Assembly (NCBI GenBank): GCA_021767885.1
Contig: JAASSM010000132.1
Span: 1 to 6,038, forward strand
DNA from: a bacterium
GTDB lineage: Bacteria; Krumholzibacteriota; Krumholzibacteria; LZORAL124-64-63
DNA: 6,038 bases
Direction: 5' to 3'
Shown here: in pieces, positions 1-6,038 of the stretch
How the letters are laid out: every line of letters begins with the position of its first letter
How positions within the stretch are numbered: position 1 is the first letter of the stretch
The notes under the pieces: model-generated
What the model saw: the letters and a program-made list of their open reading frames with translations, nothing else
Databases searched by the model: none
What the model was told of the DNA's origin: nothing
Program-made: the position numbers and the translations under genes

Positions 1-2682
1 ATCCGCCACCACGTTCCAGCGATCCAGGCTGCTCTCCGAGAGCGGCAGGCCGCGGGCCACCGACAGCGACCAGCGGCTGCCCTGGACCGGGCCGTGCAGG
101 CCGTAGAGGGCGTTGTCGTGCACCATCGCGAGCGTGGGCTGCAACAGGCGGTTGCGGCGCTTGCTCTGCGGCACCAGGAAGCCCTGCGCATCGAAGTCGT
201 AGATGGTGCGGTCGCTGTTGAGCACCTGCAGGTCCAGATCGACGCGACGGAAGGTGGACAGGGGGTAGCTGGCCCGGCCGAAGAAGCCGTAGTTCTTCTC
301 CTTGAACAGGGTGTCGTCGGTGAGCAGCTCGCCCACGCTGGTGAGCACCGAGTTGTAGTAGTTGTTGTAGAGGAACGCCCCGAAGCTCAGGTCCAGGCGG
401 CGCTTGAGGTAGGTGTAGGTGGCCGCCAGGTCGCTGTTGTCCACCGCGCCGTAGAAGTTCAGCAGCAGGTCGATGCGGCGGTCGCCCAGGTCGTCGGTCA
501 GGGTGATGAGGTTGGCGAAGCCCAGGCCGCCGGCCTGGGTCCAGTAGACCGCGCCGCCGGCGCCGGCGCGCGAGGCGTCCACGCGGAAGCTGGGGTCGTA
601 GTCCTCCACCAGGCCGATGCGGTCGGGATCGATGCGGACGGTGTCGGCGGGGCCGGCCCGGGTGATGACCTGCGGCGGGGCGGTGACCACCGGCCGCGGC
701 GGCTCGCCGCCGGGCTCGCGGCGCGACCACGCCGCGCGGAACCGGTCGGCGGCGTAGAGGTCGTAGCCGGCGGCGTGGAAGGCGCTGAAGACCAGACGAT
801 CGCCCGCGGCGCTGTAGCTCAGGTGCTGGATGCCGCCCAGGACGTTGGTCAGACGCCGGTCGCCGGCCACCGCGGTGCCGGACGGGTCCAGGTGCACGAG
901 GGCGAGGTTGTCGATGCCGTCGTGACCGTCCACCACCGCGAGGGTGCGCGGGCCGATCCAGACCGGATCGCGGCGCCGGTCCTCCGGCGCGTACAGGCGA
1001 TGCCGCGCGCCGGCGCGCAGGTCGAGCAGGTCCACCGCCGGCGGCGGCGCGGTGCGGCTGGTGTCGCCGGCGGCCTCGCCCACGGGGTGGGCGTCCAGCA
1101 GGCGCTTGCGGCCGTCGGGCAGCAGCTCGAAGGTGAACTCCACGGCGGCCCGGGGATTGAAGCTGAACGCCAGGCGGGAGCCATCGGGCGACCACCGCGG
1201 CGTGCCCTCGTCGCCGGCGTCGTCGGTGACGCGCAGCAGGCGGGCCCCGTCGGGGAGGATCCGCGGCGCCTCGTGGGCCGGGGACACCACTCCCAGGCTG
1301 TCCAGGGCCCCCGGCGTCATCTCCAGCAGGTAGAGGTCGGTGCGGCCGCGGACCGTGCCCACCAGCGCCACCAGCCCGCCATCCGGCGACCACGCCGGGC
1401 TGGCCGCCACGTCCAGGCCCAGCTCCCAGCGGCGCGTCTCCTCGCCGGTCTCGATGTCCAGGGTGTGCAGGGTCTCGGTGTTGCCGCTCTTGGCCACCAG
1501 GATGATCTCGCGGCCGTCGGGCGACCAGTCCAGACCGCTGCGGAAGCTGTGGAAGCTCTCGAAGCGGCTGCTGCGCATGCTGCGGCCCAGGCGCCGGATC
1601 TCTCGCCCGTCGATGGCCGAGAGCAGGTACAGATCGATGAGGCCCTCGCGGTCGGTGAAGCAGACCAGCAGGTCGCCGTCGGGGTTGAGCGCGGGACGGC
1701 CATGGAAGCTGGCCCGGTCGCGGTCGCGTCCCGTCAACGGCCGGGCGATGTCCTCCATCTGCTCGAGATCGTTGTAGTGGGGCCAGTACCGGCGCCGCAG
1801 ATGCTGCTGGTAGATCCGGTTGAAGCCCTCCATGTCCAGGCCGTAGACCAGGGCGAGGGCGCGCTCCACGCTGCGTACCCGGCCCACGGTGCGCCAGAAC
1901 TCGTTGAGCATCTCCGGGCCGTGGCGCTCCGAGAGCAGGCGCATGGCGGCCTGCCCCTGCTTGTAGACCATGTAGCCGCCCACGTACTGCAGGGGCTGCA
2001 GGTAGTCGTTGATGGTGGCGTCGCGGATCACCATGTCCGCCTGCGGGTCCCAGCCCGAGCTGAGCCACTCGGCCACGCCCTCGGCGAACCACAGCGGGAT
2101 GCGGAAGAAGGTGTTGCGGCCGAGGTCGGCGCTGCGCGCGCCGAACGCCATGTCGAACATGAAGACGTGTACCAGCTCGTGCCGGATCACGTGGACGAAG
2201 TCCTCGTGCGAGCCGTTGAAGGGCAGGACGATCCGGTTGCGGAACGGCTCGCTGAAGCCACCGGTGCCCTCGCCGATGAGCCAGGGCGCGATGTTGGTCT
2301 GGGCGAACTCCGCATGGCTGCTGTAGAGGATGAAGGGCACGCGGAAGGGCAGATCGCGGTCCAGGCGGTCGGCGTACTCCTTGTAGGCGCGCTCGGCGAT
2401 GATGGCCGCACGCACGGCCAGCTCCTCGGCGCCGTCGTGGAAGTGCAGGTCGAAGTGCGGGGTGGTCAGCACCTGCCACTGCAGGTCGTGGGTCTGGACC
2501 TTGTTCTTGCCGTAGAGCTGGGCCGCAGCGGGCACCGGCGCGCTCGCCAGCGCCACCGCCAGCAGCAGGACGACCGGCGCGACCAGCCGGAGCGCCGGAC
2601 GCGGAGCGGCCCCGGCCCGCCGCCGGACACGCCGGCCGCTAGTACTCGAAGCGGTACTTGAGATCGAGGTTGTACGTCGCAT
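1..2682 (-). CDS. Secreted peptidase MA-like / TolB-like propeller / outer-membrane barrel protein, 3' end outside window
   Basis: The frame is open without a stop from ATG at 2682 to the left edge (894 residues). The preceding in-frame stop is TGA at 2781-2779, and 2682 is the only ATG, GTG or TTG between it and the signal peptide. Residues 1-54 are an Arg-rich n-region, a hydrophobic core (VAPVVLLLAVALASA) and an AAA|Q cleavage site. Residues 55-320 form a peptidase MA-like zinc peptidase: RHELVHVF with H168, E169 and H172, then PLWFAEGVAEW with E201 as likely third ligand, so catalytic residues look intact. Residues 325-650 form a TolB/WD40-like propeller, with blade motifs near 331 (LNPDGD), 386, 431 and 497 (WSPDG), 575 and 623. 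After a Pro-rich linker, residues 695-894 are strand-rich and resemble Omp85/surface-antigen barrels: YDPSFRVD, LGDRRIDLLLNF, and LAMVHDNALYG with GPVQGSR at 864-870. The barrel is cut by the edge. Substrate is unknown. Protease activity and outer-membrane location are inferred from motifs. Confidence 0.9.
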   Translation of the reverse strand, partial: MRRTTSISSTASSTSGRRVRRRAGAAPRPALRLVAPVVLLLAVALASAPVPAAAQLYGKNKVQTHDLQWQVLTTPHFDLHFHDGAEELAVRAAIIAERAYKEYADRLDRDLPFRVPFILYSSHAEFAQTNIAPWLIGEGTGGFSEPFRNRIVLPFNGSHEDFVHVIRHELVHVFMFDMAFGARSADLGRNTFFRIPLWFAEGVAEWLSSGWDPQADMVIRDATINDYLQPLQYVGGYMVYKQGQAAMRLLSERHGPEMLNEFWRTVGRVRSVERALALVYGLDMEGFNRIYQQHLRRRYWPHYNDLEQMEDIARPLTGRDRDRASFHGRPALNPDGDLLVCFTDREGLIDLYLLSAIDGREIRRLGRSMRSSRFESFHSFRSGLDWSPDGREIILVAKSGNTETLHTLDIETGEETRRWELGLDVAASPAWSPDGGLVALVGTVRGRTDLYLLEMTPGALDSLGVVSPAHEAPRILPDGARLLRVTDDAGDEGTPRWSPDGSRLAFSFNPRAAVEFTFELLPDGRKRLLDAHPVGEAAGDTSRTAPPPAVDLLDLRAGARHRLYAPEDRRRDPVWIGPRTLAVVDGHDGIDNLALVHLDPSGTAVAGDRRLTNVLGGIQHLSYSAAGDRLVFSAFHAAGYDLYAADRFRAAWSRREPGGEPPRPVVTAPPQVITRAGPADTVRIDPDRIGLVEDYDPSFRVDASRAGAGGAVYWTQAGGLGFANLITLTDDLGDRRIDLLLNFYGAVDNSDLAATYTYLKRRLDLSFGAFLYNNYYNSVLTSVGELLTDDTLFKEKNYGFFGRASYPLSTFRRVDLDLQVLNSDRTIYDFDAQGFLVPQSKRRNRLLQPTLAMVHDNALYGLHGPVQGSRWSLSVARGLPLSESSLDRWNVVAD
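2521..2682 (-). other. Signal peptide coding segment of the peptidase-propeller-barrel protein
   Basis: Residues 1-54 begin MRRTTSISSTASSTSG. A cluster of six arginines follows (residues 15-25, GRRVRRRAG), then a hydrophobic stretch of about 15 residues, then PVPAAA before QLYGKNK. The A-x-A end fits signal peptidase I cleavage after A54. The n-region is unusually long, over 30 residues. It has paired arginines but no clear Tat consensus (S/T-RR-x-F-L-K), so Sec export is the simpler reading. The first 14 residues are coded inside the 3' end of the upstream gene. Confidence 0.75.
2639..2682 (-). other. 44-base overlap between the tamB-like gene and the downstream gene
   Basis: The downstream ATG (2682-2680) lies 44 bases before the end of the upstream TAG (2641-2639), one base out of phase. 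The same DNA encodes the conserved barrel-like end of TamB (YNLDLKYRFEY) in one frame and the Ser/Thr-rich n-region (RRTTSISSTASSTS) in the other. Such an overlap implies a shared transcript and makes translational coupling likely. The extent depends on the start call at 2682, which rests on the lack of other usual start codons. Confidence 0.7.
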
Positions 2683-5600
2683 CGCCCTGGTACTCGTCGA
2701 TCCGGCGGCGGATCTCCGTCTGCAAGAGCAGGTGATTGGTGATCTGGTACTCGATGAGGATGTCGCGGTCGTTCTGGTTCAGGCCCTGAGCATACTTGAT
2801 GTAGAGGTCGGTGCCCACGTACTTGCCCACGCCGATGAGGGGTTCGAGGCCCGTGTTGCCGGCCTCCCGGCGGCGGATCTGGTCGATCTCGACGGTGTCG
2901 AAGAGGTCGATCTCGCGCGCGATCTCGCTCTCCAGGATGTTCAGGCCGGCGCCGATGGACGCGGTGGCCAGCGCGCCCTGGTCGCCCTGCTCGTCCGGGT
3001 AGGGCGAGAGCCCGAGCAACATGCGCTCGATGGCCTCGCGTGGGTACCCGCTCTCGCTGCTGTAGCTGATCTGCATGGCGCTGGCCGGGCCGGTGGCGTG
3101 GACGGTGATGCGCTCCACCACGCTGGTGCTCGAGGCCGGGTTCTGCAGCCGCACGCGGGTCTCGGCGTCGATGTCCACCCAGGGCACCACGCCCACGGCC
3201 TGGCTGAAGTCCAGGCGGCCGTCGCGCACCACGAACGTGTTGTGGAACACGGGCAGCCGGCCGGTGTCGATGTCCATGCCGCCGCGGAAGGTCAGGCCGT
3301 TCTCGTCGCGGATCAGGTTGACGTCCCCGGAGAGGTAGAGATCCATGGTGTTGTTGACGATGCGCGCCGCGCGCGGCGGGCCGGTGATGCGCAGGTCGGC
3401 CAGCCAGTCCGGCGCCACGGTGCCCAGGGTGGGATCGGGCGCGCCGGTGCCCGGATCGGAGAAGTTGCCGGTGTAGCGGCCCCGGATCAGGGTGTAATCG
3501 CCGCTGAACCGCGGGACCAGCGTGGAGTCCGGGCCCACCGGGACGCCGGTCAGGCGGCCGTTGTCCGTGCGGATCAGCGCGCGCAGGTCGGGGATGGACG
3601 CCACCAGGAAGCGGTCGGCCCGGAAGGTGATGTCCCACGTGGCCAGCTCCAGACCCGAGAAGGTCACCGTTCCCGCCCCGGCGAACGTGCCACGCAGTCC
3701 CTCCCGGCCGCGGATCTCCTGGACGATCAGCAGGTCGTCGCGGAAGACGCCCACCGCCTCGCAGTCGCGATAGATCTCCTCGTTGCCGCGCAGCACGAAC
3801 CCCACGTCCGTCAGGCGGACCGACCCCTGGTAGCGCGGTCGGTTCAGCGGGCCGGAGATCAGCAGCTCGCCCTGGCCACGGCCCTCGACGCGGGTGAAGG
3901 CGTCGGTGGCGTGCAGCAGGGGCGCCAGGTCGCTCCCCTCGGGGATGGCCAGGCGGGCGTAGAACGGCCCGTCCGGCGGCGAGACCGGCTGGCTGAGCAG
4001 GTCGAAGCGCAGGGGGATCTCCAGGCGCCCCTCCAGCCGCAGCTGGTCCTGGTTGCCGCGCAGCTCCCCCAGGGCGAGCTGGCCCGCGTCGGCGCGGACC
4101 CGGCCCTCGAGCCGGTCCAGGTGCAGCCAGTGGAAGTGGAAGGGAGCGCTGTCGAGCCGGCCGGTGACCAGGGGCTCGGAGGTGGTGCCGCTCAGGTGGA
4201 GATCGCCCTCGACGCGGCCGGCCAGGCCCTCGAGGCCCTCGATGGCGAACTGCTCGAGGAACGCCCAGTCGCCCCCGCGCACGCCCAGGTCCAGGTCGAG
4301 TCTGGCGCGGGACCAGAAGTCCGCGAGCTGGTCCGCGTCGCTGGCGATGGTGCCGGTGGCCGTGGCGCGGCCCCACTCGCTGCCCACGTCCAGGGTGTCG
4401 ATGGTCACCACGCCGCCGCGCAGCTCGGCGTCCACGGCCAAAGAGTCCACCCGGGCCAGCGGGAACGTGGCGTCGCGCAGCCCGCCGCGGATGCCCACGC
4501 GGGGATCGCTCGCGCTGCCGCCCAGGTCGATGGCGGCGGTGGCCCGGCCGCCGGTCCGCAGACGCTGCCGCAGCAGCGGATCGAGCAGGTTGAGGTCGAA
4601 ATCCTCCACGTCCACGTGGCCATCGAGCCGATCCGCGGCCCGGGCATAGTCCACCACGGCCTCCAGGCTGCCCCGGTCCGACACCAGCCGCAGTCGCGGT
4701 AGCTGGACCAGCCCGGGCGCGAGGGTGGCGGCCACCGGCGCGGCGGTGCGCCAGGTGGCGCCGACGAACTCCAGCCGGGCGCGATCGATCTGCAGCGCGG
4801 CGCGGTCGCCGGTGAAGTCGGCCCGGCCATGCAGCGTGGTGACCGTGTCGCCTCGCACCGTGCGGAAGGAGTCCACCGCCACGCTGGTCGCGTCACCTCG
4901 CAGCCACAGCAGGTAATCGCCCAGCGGCACGCCGCCGGCGGTGAACCCGCCCCCGCCGAGGGCGGCGCTCACCTGCCAGTCCTCGCCCAGGACGCGCTCG
5001 CCCACCAGGGAGGCCTCGGTGGCCTCCGCGGTCATGGGCCCCAGGGCGAACCGGCGCAGCTGCACCGAACCGGCCACGCCCAGCCGGTCCACCGGACCGG
5101 AGACCGTGACCTGCCCGGAGGCCGCGCCCGTCAGCGCCGGCCACTCCCACTCCGCCGGCAGGTCGCGCAGATCGCCCACCTCGACGGCGAGGTCGCCGCC
5201 GAAGACCTCGGCGGCGTCCGCGCCGCCGGACAGCACGGCGTGGAGGCTGCCGCGCCAGAGTTCCACGTGGCGGAGCTGCAGCGAGTCCGGGGTGGCGCGG
5301 ACGTGGACGCGGCTGGAGTCGAACGGCATGATCTCGATGCGGCCATCGCGCAGCTCGGCCTCCACGGTGGTCACCTCGTCGGCCGCCGTGTGGACGATCC
5401 GCAGCCGACCCCGCCCGGCGGTGAGGGGCAGATCGGCCGGATCCTGGTCCGGGATCAGCCCCTCCTTGATGTTCAGCCCCTCGCCCTCGCCCTCGATCAC
5501 GATCACCTCGCCGGCGGGCACGCGCCCGTCCACCTGCAGGCGGCCGTCGAACCGGGCCCCGCCGACGCCGCCACGCACGCGCGGGAACTCCGCCACGTCT

Positions 5601-6038
5601 CCGGTCACCGTCCCCGCCAGCTCCAGATCCTCGAGCTCCCAGTCCTCGAAGCGGCCGGTGAAGCGCCCCCCGAACCAGACGGTGTCCGCCCGCGCGGCGA
5701 TCTCGCACTCGATGGTGCCCTGCGCGGCGAAGTCCAGATCCAGGCGCACCAGCTCGTTGACCTCGAACACGGAGAGGCCCTCGCCGGCGGCGCGCAGGGC
5801 GAGGTCGTCGTTGGCATAGCGCCCGGCGACCTGGACCCGGCCGTCGTTCCACAGCGCCGACACGTCCTCGATGCGCAGGGTGTCCCGGGCCACCGAGACC
5901 GCACCGTAGACCTGGTCGAACCGGGCGCTGCGCGTCTCCCAGTCCAGGGTGGCGCTGCGCGTGACCACGCGGGCCTCGGCGTCGGCCGCCTGCAGGCTGC
6001 CGCGCCAGCTCAGGCCACTGATCCGCTCGGCGAGCTGG
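2639..6038 (-). CDS. tamB: TamB-like translocation and assembly module protein (DUF490), 5' end outside window
   Basis: The frame is open from the right edge (first full codon at 6037) to a TAG at 2641-2639, giving 1132 residues. A GTG at 5968 is an internal valine, not the start: the 23 residues before it (ISGLSWRGSLQAADAEA...) continue the same beta-rich pattern. Numbering from 6037, the protein is a long array of short amphipathic beta strands. It contains degenerate units of the type G-x-G-x-L-x(I)SGP-x-P-x-x-x-G-x-x-x-L, encoded near 5132-5040 (GQVTVSGPVDRLGVAGSVQL), 4550-4435, 4235-4100 and 3890-3785 (GELLISGPLNRPRYQGSVRL). The C-terminal 300-350 residues match the DUF490/TamB domain: FSGDYTLIRGRYTGNF near residue 844, then MDLYLSGDVNLIRD, GGMDIDTGRLPVFHNTF, GVGKYVGTDLYIKYAQGLNQ and an aromatic end, LKYRFEY. 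Family knowledge: TamB is anchored in the inner membrane, crosses the periplasm and helps insert outer-membrane proteins or move phospholipid. E. coli TamB has about 1260 residues, so the missing part should hold the N-terminal membrane anchor and first strands. A general AsmA-like protein is the alternative, but the C-terminal domain favours TamB. Confidence 0.93.
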   Translation of the reverse strand, partial: QLAERISGLSWRGSLQAADAEARVVTRSATLDWETRSARFDQVYGAVSVARDTLRIEDVSALWNDGRVQVAGRYANDDLALRAAGEGLSVFEVNELVRLDLDFAAQGTIECEIAARADTVWFGGRFTGRFEDWELEDLELAGTVTGDVAEFPRVRGGVGGARFDGRLQVDGRVPAGEVIVIEGEGEGLNIKEGLIPDQDPADLPLTAGRGRLRIVHTAADEVTTVEAELRDGRIEIMPFDSSRVHVRATPDSLQLRHVELWRGSLHAVLSGGADAAEVFGGDLAVEVGDLRDLPAEWEWPALTGAASGQVTVSGPVDRLGVAGSVQLRRFALGPMTAEATEASLVGERVLGEDWQVSAALGGGGFTAGGVPLGDYLLWLRGDATSVAVDSFRTVRGDTVTTLHGRADFTGDRAALQIDRARLEFVGATWRTAAPVAATLAPGLVQLPRLRLVSDRGSLEAVVDYARAADRLDGHVDVEDFDLNLLDPLLRQRLRTGGRATAAIDLGGSASDPRVGIRGGLRDATFPLARVDSLAVDAELRGGVVTIDTLDVGSEWGRATATGTIASDADQLADFWSRARLDLDLGVRGGDWAFLEQFAIEGLEGLAGRVEGDLHLSGTTSEPLVTGRLDSAPFHFHWLHLDRLEGRVRADAGQLALGELRGNQDQLRLEGRLEIPLRFDLLSQPVSPPDGPFYARLAIPEGSDLAPLLHATDAFTRVEGRGQGELLISGPLNRPRYQGSVRLTDVGFVLRGNEEIYRDCEAVGVFRDDLLIVQEIRGREGLRGTFAGAGTVTFSGLELATWDITFRADRFLVASIPDLRALIRTDNGRLTGVPVGPDSTLVPRFSGDYTLIRGRYTGNFSDPGTGAPDPTLGTVAPDWLADLRITGPPRAARIVNNTMDLYLSGDVNLIRDENGLTFRGGMDIDTGRLPVFHNTFVVRDGRLDFSQAVGVVPWVDIDAETRVRLQNPASSTSVVERITVHATGPASAMQISYSSESGYPREAIERMLLGLSPYPDEQGDQGALATASIGAGLNILESEIAREIDLFDTVEIDQIRRREAGNTGLEPLIGVGKYVGTDLYIKYAQGLNQNDRDILIEYQITNHLLLQTEIRRRIDEYQGDATYNLDLKYRFEY
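2683..2703 (-). promoter_or_regulatory. Weak ribosome binding region before the ATG at 2682
   Basis: Upstream of the ATG on the minus strand there is an AGGG at 2688-2685, only two bases from the start and so too close for an ideal Shine-Dalgarno site. A purine-rich GGATCGACGAG lies at 2703-2693, with a gap of 10 bases. Neither is a strong match. Initiation may rely on ribosomes finishing the upstream gene, or on a leader-independent mechanism as in some high-GC phyla. Confidence 0.3.

Noticed and set aside
2600..2640. Possible Tat signal (paired arginines before a hydrophobic core)
   Set aside because: The arginine cluster GRRVRRRAG lacks the hydrophobic residues and lysine expected after the twin arginine. 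A Sec signal peptide with a basic n-region is simpler.
2560..2660. GC-rich inverted-looking sequence at the end of the tamB-like gene, considered as a terminator
   Set aside because: There is no clear hairpin followed by a T run on the minus strand, and the stretch lies within the coding sequence of the downstream gene.
94..2661. An 855-codon open frame on the plus strand, opposite the peptidase-propeller-barrel gene
   Set aside because: Its codons are in exact register with the minus-strand gene, so a stop could arise only where that gene uses TTA, CTA or TCA, codons that are scarce in GC-rich genes. The product is a monotonous Ala/Val/Gln/Gly/Arg string without recognisable domains, while the opposite strand has a signal peptide, HELVH and WSPDG motifs.
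2466..4376. A 636-codon open frame on the minus strand, offset from the tamB-like frame
   Set aside because: It is rich in Arg, Pro and Gly, typical of an off-frame reading of GC-rich DNA, and it runs across the junction of two well-supported genes.
2732..4702. A 656-codon open frame on the plus strand, opposite the tamB-like gene
   Set aside because: This is the same in-register artefact. The translation is low-complexity Ala/Val/Gln/Gly/Asp-rich, while the minus strand carries a clear DUF490 domain.
4893..5852. Open frames of about 290-320 codons on both strands within the 5' part of the tamB-like gene
   Set aside because: They overlap continuous TamB-type beta-repeat coding sequence and have biased Arg/Pro/Ser/Ala composition without motifs.
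5966..5968. GTG as the start of the tamB-like gene
   Set aside because: The frame is open upstream to the window edge with the same beta-strand pattern, and no signal anchor follows this codon. The real start is outside the window.

Overview
The window is almost entirely coding. It holds two overlapping genes on the minus strand, and both run off an edge. Base composition is very GC-rich (roughly 70% by eye), with strong G/C preference at third codon positions. Both products belong to the cell envelope of a two-membrane bacterium: a TamB/DUF490 translocation-assembly protein, and a secreted protein that appears to join a zinc peptidase, a TolB-like propeller and an outer-membrane barrel. The source is therefore a high-GC diderm. 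The second architecture is, from memory, most familiar in Gemmatimonadota, Eisenbacteria/Krumholzibacteria-type lineages and relatives. That placement is inference; no rRNA or other phylogenetic marker is present.

Layout, in the direction of transcription (right to left): positions 6038 to 2639 encode the C-terminal 1132 residues of a TamB-like protein, whose start lies beyond the right edge. Positions 2682 to 1 encode the first 894 residues of the peptidase-propeller-barrel protein, whose stop lies beyond the left edge. The genes overlap by 44 bases in different frames, so they are very probably co-transcribed and may be translationally coupled. No intergenic space, terminator, promoter, RNA gene, mobile element, CRISPR array or nucleotide repeat was seen.

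Working together (inference): TamB proteins form a long hydrophobic beta-groove spanning the periplasm, and classically work with the Omp85 barrel protein TamA. Here the next gene encodes a protein whose C-terminal part resembles an Omp85/'surface antigen' barrel, but which carries a gluzincin-type peptidase and a six-bladed propeller where TamA would have POTRA domains. The pair may be a variant assembly or transport module, or simply two envelope genes sharing an operon. Several long open frames opposite or offset to these genes are composition artefacts and are not annotated.
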